Source: Rhizophagus sp. LPA8_4_AMF
Taxonomy: Eukaryota > Glomeromycota > Glomeromycetes > Glomerales > Glomeraceae
NCBI GenBank assembly: GCA_021464525.1
Contig: JADRCO010000920.1
Span: forward strand, 1 to 24,657
DNA length: 24,657 nt
Direction: 5' to 3'
Notes under the pieces: generated by a model
Databases searched by the model: none
Told to the model about the DNA's origin: nothing
Seen by the model: only the letters and a program-made list of their open reading frames with translations
Shown here: positions 1 to 10,506 of the stretch, in pieces
How positions within the stretch are numbered: the first letter of the stretch is position 1
How the letters are laid out: the number at the start of each line of letters is the position of its first letter
Translations under genes and position numbers: made by a program

Positions 1-603
1 AAATTAAGGTTACACAGTATTCCAAATTCGTTCCTACCAAAATCGATTTGTGGAACAGATATTGCCCAAAATGGAAATGATCGCCACTCCCGTTTGGCTG
101 GAATTACGGATTCGGCTGAAATTATGAATTTGGAAAAATAAATTCATATAAATAAAATAACTATAAATCGGACATGCTGAATTGTATAATATAAATAAAT
201 AACCATAAATTGGATATGCTGAATTGTGTAAAATTTTCTGATTGGCATAAATCAGATATGCTGAAATTGATAATATTTCTGAATTTCAGCCGAATTTAGT
301 TTGATTTTTAGCCGATTTATCATATATCCGATTTGCCTTATTTCGACCTGTGAATCAACCAGTGTAAAAGCTGGAACAATAAAATTTTGTGCATTTTTAA
401 GTCTTTTATGACGTAAGTCACCTTTGATTCTGAGGTGACTGGTCGGTTCTTTCTGGTTTTAGAGGGGCAGTTAGTTGGTAATGCTTAATTTTTATTAGAA
501 TACTTTAATTTTGTTTTACTGTTTGTAAATTTATTGTATTACTTTAGCATTATTATCAATAAACATGATTGTGCCTTTTAAATATAAAAAAAAAAAAAAA
601 AAA
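1..603 (+). mobile_element. Polyadenylated 3' end of a probable retroelement or retroposed transcript
   Basis: A polyadenylation signal AATAAA (558-563) is followed 22 bases later by an uninterrupted run of 18 A (586-603). The sequence then changes to ordinary AT-rich DNA. A signal at that distance from a genomic poly-A tract is what target-primed insertion of a polyadenylated RNA leaves behind (LINE, SINE or processed copy). The left edge is open in frame 1 for 46 codons, ending at TAA 139-141, so this may be the C-terminus of an ORF followed by a long 3' untranslated region; the peptide is not recognisable. The 5' part of the element lies outside the window, so neither target-site duplication nor family can be established. 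Confidence 0.5.
163..288 (+). repeat. 42-bp tandem repeat, three copies
   Basis: The motif ATAAATYRGAYATGCTGAA begins at 163, 205 and 247, an exact 42-bp period. The first half of each unit is well conserved and the second half diverges. It sits between the short open frame at the window edge and the poly-A tail, so it would be transcribed as part of the 3' untranslated region of the putative retroelement. Confidence 0.75.
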
Positions 604-737
604 TTATTAATATATTTACTAAAATTTTAATTAAAGTTGCTAATTTAGAGTAAAATTAATGTTTGATTTATTTATTTTTTTTTATTTATAAAATATAATA
701 AAATATTTACATTTATTAATTTAATGTATTTATCACA

Positions 738-889
738 ATTTCAGAATTCTGTATATATTGTGACTACTAGATGATTATGATTACCAGATAATTACTGAAC
801 AAATTATTTGGATTTTGTTTAGTAATCATCTGGTAATCTGATAATTTTTTTTATTAGGTAATTTACATAGAATAGCAAAATTCTGAAAA
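738..889. repeat. Fold-back element (imperfect palindrome)
   Basis: The inner arms (about 771-804 and 815-846) are inverted copies of a GATTACCAGATRATTACTRAACAAA-type sequence with a few mismatches. The outer ends, TTCAGAATT near 740 and AATTCTGAA near 879-888, are also inverted. The whole folds into one hairpin of roughly 150 bp, typical of a MITE-like or fold-back element. No clear target-site duplication was found. Confidence 0.55.
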
Positions 890-972
890 CTTTAATAATA
901 ATATAATGCTTTAATAGAAAATTATATAGATAATATTAAAATTATGTAATTATATAAGTTAATTATAAGCAC

Positions 973-1028
973 ACTTCCATATAGTCATACCATTTGTTGG
1001 TCCTAAAAGGTGTGACTATAGAGGAAGT
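973..1028. repeat. Short perfect-looking hairpin, MITE-like
   Basis: ACTTCCATATAGTCATACC (973-991) is an inverted near-copy of GGTGTGACTATAGAGGAAGT (1009-1028), with a short loop. An AT dinucleotide run (about 1034-1049) follows directly. It is probably a deletion derivative in which only the two terminal inverted repeats of a DNA transposon remain. The parent element is not identifiable here. Confidence 0.55.
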
Positions 1029-1089
1029 TAACTATATATATATATATATTAAATGTAATTTATTATTTTATTATAATTTTATTACACAT

Positions 1090-1172
1090 ATTAGGTAAGT
1101 ACTGGAAAAAAAGAACCAATTAGACAATGGATTTCATTATTTATTTGGTCTCTTTTCCCAGCACTCACCTTA
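1090..1172. mobile_element. 83-bp MITE-like element with ~32-bp inverted repeats
   Basis: The left arm TTAGGTAAGTACTGGAAAA (from 1091) matches the reverse complement of the right arm, which ends ...CAGCACTCACCTTA (to 1171); pairing extends through about 32 bases. TA dinucleotides flank both ends, which would fit a Tc1/mariner-type insertion. A third, solitary copy of the terminal sequence lies at about 22770-22796, so this is a dispersed repeat rather than a chance palindrome. Confidence 0.6.
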
Positions 1173-1438
1173 TATATATAATTCATTCTATTTATTTTTA
1201 TTAACTTTATTTATAAAATTCTAACTATAATAAATATATTCTAATAAAATATATATACTTTAGTAGTAATAAAGAAAATAAATAGTAAATAATAGATAAA
1301 AATAAATAAATTTATATTCTGAATATTTGTAAATTTTCTTCCTTTTTTTTTCTTTAGTTGTTTTTATCTATAAGAACAAATTATTAAAGTAAATTGTTAA
1401 TATTATTAGTAAAATTAATCATATAGAAAGCAAGTTCA

Positions 1439-3104
1439 TTAATGTAAATGAGTACCTAGGTTAAGATTAGTAAAATCTATTACTTCTATGTATTCTAGAA
1501 ATAAAAAAATGATTGAACATTAAAAGTATTTTATAAATACTTTTGTAAAATAAGTTAATACCTGAAAATTCTCCAAATGAATTATCATTATCTTTATTAT
1601 CAATAGCATTTTTTGGTTCTGGTAGATTTGTAAAGCTTAAAAGCCTACTTGTGTAAACTGCTTGAGAATTTGTAGTATATGAAAGAATAGTACCATTATA
1701 TGGCAATGAAGTAGAAGTAAACTTCTTATTAATTCTTTCTGCTTCTTCAACTTGCTTTTTGATTTCACTATCATTACTATCATTACTATTATTACCATCA
1801 TCTAATTCTTTATGTAAATTCTTTAATAAACCATATAGTTCTTTTGCTTTAGGTCACTTTAAAGGATCTGCATCCCAACATTGTTTAATTATGTCCAAAA
1901 TTAATTGAGGAATTTTATAATTAGATTGTGGTCTAAGTTCTTGACAAATACTAATAGCTAAGATTTTATCATGAGCAATATTATGATAAGGAGGAATCCC
2001 TGTACAGACTTCATATGCAATAATTCCAAATCCATAAATATCACTTTCTTGAGTATATTGTCCTCCTCTTAAAACTTCAGATGCTACATAAGGTAATACT
2101 CCATATACTTTTTTTTCATATTCATTTTGAGAAAATTTTACATTTGCTAGTTGGCATAATCCTAAATCAGTAATAATAGTTGAAAACTGGTCTTTTAACA
2201 GATTACCACAATGAAAATCATGATGAATTAATCCTTTTTCATGAATACAATTGAGGCCACATGCAATATCTTGTAAAATAAGCACCTTATCTACCTACTT
2301 TATTGAATTAAATTTATTTAAATACTGTCTTAAACTACCTTCATTTACATATTCCATTACCATCCCAAAATTATTAGATTCTGGTTCTTTAGTAATGCCA
2401 AAACATTGAGTTACAAGACCTGAAATAATTGTAATATGTGATTCAATCTAAAAAGGAATCCATAATAATAATAAATAATAGTAAGTTTAATATCTATAGT
2501 TTGAAAATTATATACAAAATAAGTAACCTACTTCTCTTAAAAATTCAGATGTAATACCATTAGAATTTTCATATATACCAGCCCATGTTTTACTTCTCTT
2601 CCATTGATTATTTTTAGAATCCCATTCTTTTATATATCAAATTGCTTTATAAATAGTTCTAAATCCTCCTTTGGCCAAATATTCAACATTTTTAAATCTA
2701 TCATATTCAATCCACTCTAATATTTTCTGATATTCTTTAGCTGTAAGTTGTGTTTTTTGAATAAACTTATCAACTTCATTATTTCCACTAGTCCAATTTT
2801 TGAAATTTTGTTGAAAATGCTTAGTATTACATGATTTACACCAATCACCACCAGTATTAGGCTGTTTACATTCTTTGCATAATCCATAATATTTATAACG
2901 TTTTTTTAATTCTTCATTTAATATTAGCTTATCAATTAGCAATTCTTGTCCATCTGTTAATTTCAAATAATTAAAATCTTTTATTTGCTCAAATACATCA
3001 TTACTGAGCATAAATTCTTCCATGTCTAGCAAAAAAAATCGCCTTATGAAACGTATTATAGTTGTACAGCAACGATCGACAAATCTTATTTTAATTTTGG
3101 TCAA
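1439..3104 (-). pseudogene. Decayed TKL-like protein kinase of the expanded glomeromycete family
   Basis: Read on the minus strand, an N-terminal module with CKEC...WCKSC cysteine pairs (2825-2890) leads into a kinase domain with a glycine loop, GGFRTIY, whose third Gly is Arg. The catalytic loop is HHDFHCGN (HRD Arg lost). Next come DLG, a YVASEVLRG activation segment and CWDADPLK. Two introns fit cleanly: 2448-2531 and 1495-1561. The second gives a short last exon ending at TAA 1439-1441. Three in-frame stops break it: TGA 2637-2639, TAG 2295-2297 and TGA 1854-1856. Each sits where relatives carry Trp or Arg. The beta-3 VAxK lysine is also unrecognisable. The upstream ATG at 3104 is likely; a second Met codon lies about 27 codons further in. 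An active kinase is very unlikely. Family assignment is from recall of Rhizophagus kinases, which are amplified in large numbers. Confidence 0.85.
1495..1561 (-). other. Last intron of the kinase pseudogene
   Basis: The donor GTATTAAC follows TTTTCAG (1560-1561) and the acceptor TTTCTAG ends at 1495. Splicing joins TCA-G to AA-TAC and opens 18 further codons to TAA 1439-1441. Without splicing the frame runs into unrelated sequence. Confidence 0.65.
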
Positions 3105-3569
3105 AAGTCAAATAAATTTTGGTATGAAATTTCTTTTTTATAGATTGACAAATTTAAATTAAATAAAATACTCTGTAATACAAATTCTTTCATTTTAATA
3201 ACATGATATTTTATTGTTATTTCCATTAGTGCTTCCAAAAATAATTAGTCCAGAGCGTAGTATTTTGTCGATGGTCACATTTAGTATTTGGAATCATGAA
3301 AAATTTATTCGAATAACTCGAGTATTATCATCACTTCGAATATTCGTGAAATCAATGATCGAATAATATCTATAATTAGATAATCAGCGATATATCATCC
3401 ATGATCGACCATTGATCATATGATAGCATTTCTATAAAATAAAAATTTTTTACGTGTTAAAATTATTGTAAATTAAATTACTGTATTAACATTGGCCATG
3501 AGTATAAAGCCAAGTATGATGCGCATCAAATCGAGGTTGCAACCAATAGAATAGATATTACTATTATTA
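3105..3569. other. Intergenic spacer between kinase and hAT remnants
   Basis: No coding signal was seen. The stretch around 3305-3430 carries palindromes such as TTATTCGAATAA (3305-3316) and several GATCGA/TCGAAT words. These may belong to the subterminal region of the downstream hAT element. I could not match a terminal inverted repeat or an 8-bp duplication with the other side. Confidence 0.4.
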
Positions 3570-5704
3570 ATGAGCAAGAATTTTATATTGAAGACTGCTA
3601 TTTTATTGATGATAACGAAGTTGAGTCTTCTAAAAACCATAACGAAAATAAATCTGATGAATAAAAAAAGAAAAAGGGCTACCAAAGAGCCAACTAGCTT
3701 TGTATGGAAGTATTTTAGAAGGGAGAAAACTCAAAGTCAGCAATTTGTCACGTAATTAAGGAGGAATGGAACAGAATGTGGTCATTATTATAATGACAGG
3801 TCAACAACAAATCTTATTCACCATTTAGCGATAAAGCGTAAAATATATAAACCAGGGAGCGCAGAAGAAGTAATTTTTAATTAATTTTATCATTTTTTTA
3901 TTATTTTTTAAATTCTTAATTATATACAGTATTTATTTTCGTATATAGACAAACCGTTTAGTTATACGAACAGTAATTAAAAAACTTAAGTCTAAGTGAA
4001 GCAGAATATAAACAAATTCGGCAGAACGTTGCCGAATTTATAATTGATGATAATTAACCGTTTTACATACTTCAAAGTAAGAGTTTTAGAAAATTAATTC
4101 ATTCACCTGATGAACATTTTGAAATTCCTTGTGATAAATCCGTTAAAGTAATGATTGAAGAATCATTTAAATAGAACCAAGATCAAACTTCTTGAGCTTT
4201 TAAAGGTCGATTGTATTGCAGCATCAATTACTACAGATTTCTGGACAAGCAAAGCACGACATGGATATATTGGCGTTACTTGTAGCTGGATTTTTCATGA
4301 TCAGACCTTACGTGAATCTTTACTAGCATTGCAGCGAGTTAAATATCTTCATACCGGTGAGGTAATCAAGGAATTGCTTGATAAATTTTTTTAGGTTGGA
4401 AAATTATGTCTAAACTATTAACAATGACAACGGATAACGGAAGCAACATAAAAAAAGCAGGTCAATTGATGGAAAGATCTATTTCCCGTCTTCCATGCAC
4501 AGCATACACTTTGCAATTAACAGTTGAAAAAGTCCTTAACTTAGTAAAAGTACTAGTTCTTCGGGCAAAGAGATTGATTGATTTTTTAATATATCACCAA
4601 AGCAACGTGAACGTTTATAGACTGCAAAGAATTTCTCGGATATGCTTCAATAAACCATGTAGTTGGTGATGTTTCTACACGCTGGAATTCTACCTTTTAT
4701 GCATGGGAACATTTAATTGAGCTTAAACGAGCTATAAATTTCTTACTAGATCAACTTAAATCAGGATGCACAAAAAGATGGTGAAAAATTAGAAAAAATC
4801 TTGCTTTCTGATGATGAGTGAAAATTAATAGTAGATTTACTTAATCTTTTATCTATTATTGAAGATGTTACAAGGTACAAAGTATTATACAATTTCATTG
4901 ATGTATCCAGCAATTGTAGCTTTAATTTCGTCAATAAAACCTGGAACTCCCATTATCAAACTTTGAGCTGGATTTTCAAGATGATTTAACAGAGAATTTA
5001 TCTGATCACTCTGATGAAGAAATTACTATTTTAGATTGTAGAAGTTACTATTGCTGACGATGAGAATGAAGTAGAAATAGAAGTTGTTGATCTAACTTCG
5101 GAAACAGGTTATAGTAGGAAAAAAATCAATATTACTGAACTTATGCAAACAAAAGACACATTGTTGAATATTCAAAAGATTTTTATAGCTCAATGTTTAG
5201 TTATTAGAAGGACCTCTATAAAGTTGGAATATTGGCATGTCTTCTTGATCCATGCTTTACAAAACTTCGATTTGTGAAGCAAAGGGCAAGGTATAAAATC
5301 CTAAACCCGATCATGATATATCACATGATACAAATCATACGACACCAATCGCAGAATATACTACTAGCTAATGAGGTTCAAAAATCAATTTTAGCCATGT
5401 CCTAAACCCACAGATGGTAAAGAAGAAATTGATAAATATCTTGAAATAAATGAAGGCAAAGAAGCAGACCCTCTTGAGTGGTGGAAATTACATGAAAAAA
5501 GTTCTCAATTTTGGCTTTAATCGCACATAAATATTTGGGTATTTGTGCAATATCCGTTCCTTCATAATGGCTTTTTTTGGACGTTAGTAATAACATTACT
5601 AATAAGCGAACAAATATTGATCCTAATTTAGTAGAGCAAATGCTTTTTTTTAAAAGCGAAATATAAATGTATTAGATAGTATTTTCCTCCGACCTGAATT
5701 TTAA
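3570..5704 (+). pseudogene. hAT-superfamily transposase remnant
   Basis: Fragments of one hAT transposase run left to right in shifting frames. First is a BED-finger-like start with FVWKYF and ECGHYYN...NLIHHL (about 3690-3840). Next is EFIIDDNQPFY-type sequence with a stop in place of Gln (about 4035-4070). The catalytic-core blocks follow: TTDFWTSKARHGYIG (4230-4280) and TTDNGSN (4428-4448), then STRWNSTFYAWEHL (about 4674-4715). The C-terminal dimerisation region reads DPLEWWKLHEKSSQFWL (5470-5520), then NIDPNLVEQ and a stop at 5702-5704. Several frameshifts and in-frame stops separate the blocks. The order matches Ac-like hAT transposases, which cut and paste DNA as nuclear dimers. The fragment at 4155-4394 keeps the longest clean frame. 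The element ends were not located. It is certainly non-autonomous as it stands. Confidence 0.88.
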
Positions 5705-5841
5705 TTTTTGTAATATTGTAAATAATTAATAAATGTAACTATTCATTATAAATAACACTATAAATAAATATTGTAAAACTTTATTTGAATAATATTAGGA
5801 TAATTTTTGAATAGCTATTATTCGAATACACTTTTTAAATT

Positions 5842-6037
5842 AGGCCGCTCAAACAAATAGTTTCGTTTAACATCACATGGCATAAGAAAATTAGAGGGGA
5901 AAATTTTAACCAAAAATTTACAATCATGTGACTAATGAAGCTAATTAACCAATAGTATTTGATACAAAGGTGTTTGTTTAAATTCAATTTTTTGACAAAA
6001 ATGATGTTAAACAAAACTATTTATTGGAGCAGCCTTT
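5842..6037. mobile_element. ~196-bp MITE with ~33-bp terminal inverted repeats
   Basis: AGGCCGCTCAAACAAATAGT (from 5842) is the inverse of ...ACTATTTATTGGAGCAGCCT (to about 6035); the pairing continues inward through GTTTAACATC. There is no ORF inside. Two similar terminal words, GCCGTTCAATAAATTTTTT (about 19629-19648) and TCCGCTCAATAAATTTAAA (about 21766-21785), suggest a wider family whose ends read [GT]CCG[CT]TCAA. No convincing target-site duplication was found. Confidence 0.65.
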
Positions 6038-6087
6038 AATATGAATATTTGAATATATTTGATTCCAAACACTATGTAAGAATTATT

Positions 6088-6141
6088 CTTAACACTGCTT
6101 AATTTTAATTTGTTAAGCTTTAAAAATTAAGCAGTATTAAG
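6088..6141. repeat. 19-bp-arm hairpin
   Basis: CTTAACACTGCTTAATTTT (6088-6106) pairs with AAAATTAAGCAGTATTAAG (6123-6141) with one mismatch, around a 16-base loop. It lies in otherwise featureless AT-rich DNA between a MITE and the next gene. It could act as a transcription-end structure or be the core of a fold-back element; nothing decides between these. Confidence 0.5.
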
Positions 6142-6444
6142 GAAAATTTTAATGAATTTTTCTTAATGGTCATAATTTCAATTCATCAAACAGACTTTAG
6201 CATTTTAGCATGATAAAGCTGTAGTGATGATGATGGTGGTGGTACTAGATCAATTTTTTAATAGAAATTTTTTTAAAAAGGCCATTGGTTTTAGTTTCAT
6301 TTATTTTGCAATACAAATTTTTTTTAAAAAAAATTGCTTAGTACAGAACTAAATAAATTCAATTTAATCCCATTAGGAAGTTACATCAGTATTAAGTTCA
6401 TAATTAAAAAAAAAAGTGTAAATCAATCAACCTGCAAAAAGAGA
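6142..6444. other. AT-rich spacer with a short GAT/GGT microsatellite
   Basis: No coding signal was seen. A small trinucleotide run (GATGATGATGGTGGTGGT) lies at about 6226-6243, and homopurine/homopyrimidine stretches follow. Confidence 0.4.
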
Positions 6445-7216
6445 TTATATACAAAAAAATGGTAGCTTAGTTTGTACTACTAATATGGCTTTCTGATATT
6501 TTGTATTAGTTTCTGCTTTTTTAGTAAATATATGAATTAGCTATATTCAATTGGCATTATATGATACTATGTAATAGCTTTTTTTATTCAATAAGTTCCA
6601 CTTACTAGTTGTTTTATCAACAATTCTAAATTCTCTAATTTTTCTCTTGACATAACAACCAATTACATCATTGAAGATGCCATTCCTCTGCAGGTCTTGA
6701 AGCATTTGGTTTGTATACTGTAACAGTGTTAGAAATTATATCAGATTCAGAATTTTTACTACAGTATTCACTTTTATTACAAATGGTAATTTTAACTCTT
6801 GTTGACAAAGTATTTTTATTGCCTTTTTTCCCAATTATTTGAGTTATTTTCCTGGCACTATGGTGAGAGCTACTTCTATTTTGACATTCTTTATTGCTGT
6901 TAACATCACTTTGTTCAGTTCCTTTAAAAAATTTTATATATTTGAACTTTATTAACAAATATTTATATGAAAATGAAGTAGCAGAATGAATATAAATCAA
7001 TAAATCTATAGATTTACCAGCTGGTTTTTTTTGAAATTCATTGTCAAGTTTTTGAATTCCAATTAATTCATTATATTCTTCAAAAGATTTTCCATCCTCA
7101 ACCCACTTTTTATAACTAGTCCAATTTACAGAAGACTTGAAAATTTTACTTACTTCTTCTAGTTGTTCTTCTGTAAATTGAGGAAATAAAGAATGGGAAA
7201 TTTTAGATTTAGGCAT
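6445..7216 (-). pseudogene. Frameshifted gene of unknown function
   Basis: The ATG at 7216 opens MPKSKISHSLFPQFTEEQ, a lysine- and glutamate-rich, soluble-looking protein with no domain I recognise. A probable intron lies at 6922-7017 (GTAAAT...TAAAG). It is stop-free and a multiple of three, so it looks translated when unspliced; removing it joins KKPAG to TEQSD. At about 6690 the open frame ends just after EEWHLQ. The next frame immediately gives sensible protein, NGIFNDVIGCYVKRKIREF, continuing to YYIVSYN and, after two stops, to KAILVVQTKLP and TAA 6445-6447. Deleting one G from the GAGGAATGG at about 6686-6694 would join the two parts, so a 1-nt insertion best explains the break. A sequencing error cannot be excluded. 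Confidence 0.6.
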
Positions 7217-8439
7217 ACTTGTGACATTTGCAAGAAAAGATAATCATACTAGAACTTTCCATTTTTATGCCAATCATTTTAGTATTGGACTATGACCTGG
7301 AATAACCTATATGATTTAATGACTAATCATCGATTATTTAGTCATTTAAATTTGTAAGATCATATAACTTTGATCACATTTATCAATCAATTAAATTTGA
7401 TTATAAAATAAACATATTTTTATTTTTTAAAAAAATAAAATCCAATTTGTATTATTTAATGTTATCATATTTCACTTTTAAATATTTAATATCATTTTTA
7501 TTTATTATTTCATTTTTAAATATTTAATATCACTTTTATTTATAATAAATTTTATAAATGATTATTAACAAATGCAATATATATATGTAATTATAATGTT
7601 TATTTTGCAATTTAATGCATATTAGTAAATATTTCATCTGATTCTAAAAAAATTAGTGTTCTGCACGAATCAATTCATGATATGGTATAGCCCTGATTAA
7701 TCCTGAAGAGTAAAAACTGTATTTAAGAATAATTTTTGATCTAGTAATCCAATTTAAACAATCTTTTTTTACTTTGATCAGGATAATGAGAGCTATCGAT
7801 TAAAAAAATAATCATTCAAATCAGATCACTAGATTGCGAGATAATATTTTTTGGATTTGAATCAAGTTTAAGTTGAGTCTGAATCGAATTGAATCTGCAG
7901 AGAAAAAATTTGATTTATGTGAAACACTACTAAAAATATAGAAGATTTTAAAGAAAATTTAAATAAAGTATTTAATATTTATTTTGCTGATTCATCATCA
8001 ATAGAATGCAATTCTTAATCTGCAAAATTAAAATTACTGTTTTATTCTAATAATAAAAAATTTTCATCATTTTTATCTTCAAATTAATTTTTCCATTTTT
8101 TTAATTCTATTCATTCTTCAATTATATGACTCTATCTTTATTTTTCTTTAGTAATTAATTCGTCCTTATTATTATTATCATTATTATTAATTTCATCTTC
8201 ATCATTACTTACTTATATGATATCTATTTCTTAAGTTGTTAATTTATAATTTTCAATTTATTTTTATTAGAATAAATTAATGCAGCAATATAAAGGATGT
8301 TATACTTCTCATTCATATTCTCTAGCTTTTTTTATTTTACAAGTATATAAAATATCACTTTGAATTTGACTTATAGCCAAAATTTTTTATACTAATATAT
8401 ATTTAAATTACTACACCATTTGTAAATTACCAAAATTTA
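7217..8439. other. Long AT-rich spacer
   Basis: No convincing gene. It holds a near-palindrome TGACTAATCATCGATTATTTAGTCA (about 7320-7344), the 38-bp tandem duplication listed separately, and low-complexity ATT/CAT tracts at 8160-8210. Read on the minus strand those tracts give Asn/Asp-rich peptide. The 8170-8440 part may be the degraded C-terminal continuation of the ORF remnant that ends at 8440. Confidence 0.4.
7469..7543. repeat. 38-bp tandem duplication
   Basis: ATTTCACTTTTAAATATTTA at 7469 recurs as ATTTCATTTTTAAATATTTA at 7507. Both copies continue through ATATCA[TC]TTTTATTTAT, so two nearly identical 38-bp units lie head to tail. This is a recent local duplication in non-coding DNA. 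Confidence 0.7.
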
Positions 8440-9186
8440 CTAAATTACCTTTAAATTAATTAAACCCATAATAAATAAATAAACAAAAAAACTTTTATCT
8501 TCAGATTTTAACTGATAATTATGTGATACTAATTATTTTAAATTAGCAGAATAAAATATTTGGTAAGCTGCACATCATTTTACTAATCTAATTTTATTAC
8601 ATTATTTTTATACGTTATATATATCATAAAATCATGGTTATTAATTTGTTTAAAAAATTAATTGTAATGAACTGATGAATTTCTAAAAGTCAAAAGTCTT
8701 GCACCTGTCATTATTGCATTTTTTGCAGTTTTTTTGCATGCTTTGAATCTTGAACTAGAATTATAGGACCAATTGATTCAAAAATAGGACAACTGAAATT
8801 TATATTTAATGTAAAATCACAAATAAATAATCTTTCAGTATTTGAAGAAGTTAGTATATTTTGCTAAGCTTGAAATTCTACTATTACATTATCTGAATCT
8901 AATGAAAAGATATAGAGTCCTAATTGAGGAACAATTTTTTGAAGTAATTTATTATAATATTATTTGTATTATCAGATCCTTTATTTGAAATTAACATTAC
9001 AATTACTGGTAAAAATTCAGTAATAGAATCTAAGATAATTAAAAAAAAAATTTTTTAAATTTTATGAATAATAATATAAAAATAAAAAATTATTAGTTTA
9101 TACCTATAATATATATATATAAATATCTTTAGCAATAGTATTTTTTTCCTTAATTTTACTAATAGTACTTAGAATATTATTATATA

Positions 9187-10506
9187 TACTACCTTCCCAA
9201 AAGTATCCAGTCAACCAATAAAGATTATATTTTATTAATAATAATTAGTATTTAGTTGGCCATCCATTATTTTTAATGCATACTTCAATTTGGCGTGGCA
9301 TGCTCTCAATTAAATTAATGTAAGTTTTGGATGGAATTCTTTCCCACTCTTTTTGCAATGCTTCTTCAAGTTTGCAAAAATTCTTTAGATGTATAGATCA
9401 TTTTAGAAGTCTTCATTCAAGTTCATGCCACAAATGTTTAATAGAATTAAGGTCCAGAGATTGGAAAGGCCAATCTGGAAGAACCTTAATCTTTTTTTAT
9501 GCAATTCAATTTTTAACATCTCTTGCAGTATGAACTGAAGTATTGTCATCCTGAAATGCATAGCGTTGCCTATAATATTTTGATCGAATGAATGGCAATA
9601 AATGTTTATTTAAAATATAAATATAATTTAACCTATTCATTTCACCATCTACTTTTACCAATGGCCTCAGTCCTTTTCCTAAAAAACATCCCCACACCAT
9701 AACACCACCACCATGTTTAACTGTAAGAGTCAAATTTTCAATATTATATCAGGTTCCATTTTTTGCCAAATACGGCTAGGTCCATTATTCTGAAAAAGAG
9801 TAAATCTGGATTCATCACTCCAGATGATAGTTTTCCATTATTGCACAGACCAACTTTACCATTTTGTGCACCATAATAATCATTTTTCACGTTGAGATTC
9901 TGTAAGTAGTAGTTTTGGTGCAGAATAAATTTGCATTTGATGAAGGTTTTTACAAATAGTTTTGTCTGAAACCTTTTTATCTTGTGAACTATGAAATTTC
10001 TGCTTAATTTCATCAAGAGAAAGTTTATTACCCTTTTTAATAATTTTCATAAGTTTATGATGATCATTATTATTCATGAAACATAGTTTTCCAGTTTTTT
10101 TAGCTGTTAATCCAGTATTAAAATTTTTGTATTGAACAATTGTGTCTGTAACAGTACTTTTTGGAAATTTTAGGACATGACTGATAGCTTCATGAGTTCT
10201 TCCTCCTTTCCAAAGGCCAATAATTTGCCCACGCTCAAACTCACTCAATTCACGAGTTTTTCCCATTTTAAAAAGTAGCTGAATGGCGCAGTAACAAAAA
10301 AAGCAAAGATTGGCATTGGCAAAATTGAGGCGTTATTATTTGTTTTATTGCCAAATCTGGTATATGCATTGTAATATAATAAAAATACATTTATTTTAAT
10401 CGTTAGAATCAGTGGAATTAGTTTTTTTTAAAAAAAATAATAATATATATATTCAATCTTGAGAAAATCAAGTTGAGCTTGGCCGAATACTTTTAGAATG
10501 GTAGTG
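9187..10506 (-). mobile_element. Complete Tc1/mariner element, 1320 bp
   Basis: The left end TACTACCTTCCCAAAAGTAT (from 9187) matches the inverse of the right end ATACTTTTAGAATGGTAGTG (to 10506) with few mismatches; similarity extends about 27-30 bp. TA dinucleotides flank both sides (9185-9186 and 10507-10508), the duplicated TA target typical of the superfamily. The length is standard for Tc1 elements and one broken transposase reading frame fills it on the minus strand. The element is inserted inside another decayed ORF. Its ends look intact, so it could in principle be moved by a transposase supplied in trans. Confidence 0.92.
9245..10266 (-). pseudogene. Inactive Tc1-type transposase
   Basis: The ATG at 10266 opens MGKTRELSEFERGQIIGLW, a helix-turn-helix DNA-binding start, and the frame stays open for 128 codons to the LTESQRE region. 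The catalytic core follows in other frames. The first Asp is in WSDESRF (about 9807-9827), then GGGVMVWGCF, and the second Asp in YAFQDDN (about 9546-9566). The third acidic residue should be Glu in a DLNPIENLW-type motif, but the sequence reads DLNSIKHLW, with Lys encoded at 9437-9439. After that come ESMPRQIE and GWPTKY and TAA 9245-9247. There are at least two frameshifts (about 9890 and 9745) and two stops after ARDVKN. Loss of the catalytic Glu together with the frame breaks makes it inactive. It would have cut and pasted its own element in the nucleus. Confidence 0.92.

Noticed and set aside
3473-3685. 70-codon minus-strand ORF rich in Phe and Ile
   Set aside because: It lies antisense to the hAT BED-finger start and has the composition of a shadow frame.
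5402-5596. 64-codon minus-strand ORF
   Set aside because: It is antisense to the hAT C-terminal dimerisation region, which reads as recognisable protein on the plus strand.
3200-5842. Terminal inverted repeats for the hAT element (TTATTCGAAT words near both ends)
   Set aside because: The shared word is itself palindromic and common in the window, and no 8-bp duplication could be matched.
9327-9533. 68-codon plus-strand ORF inside the Tc1 element
   Set aside because: It is the complement of the transposase DLNSIKHLW region and has no independent support.
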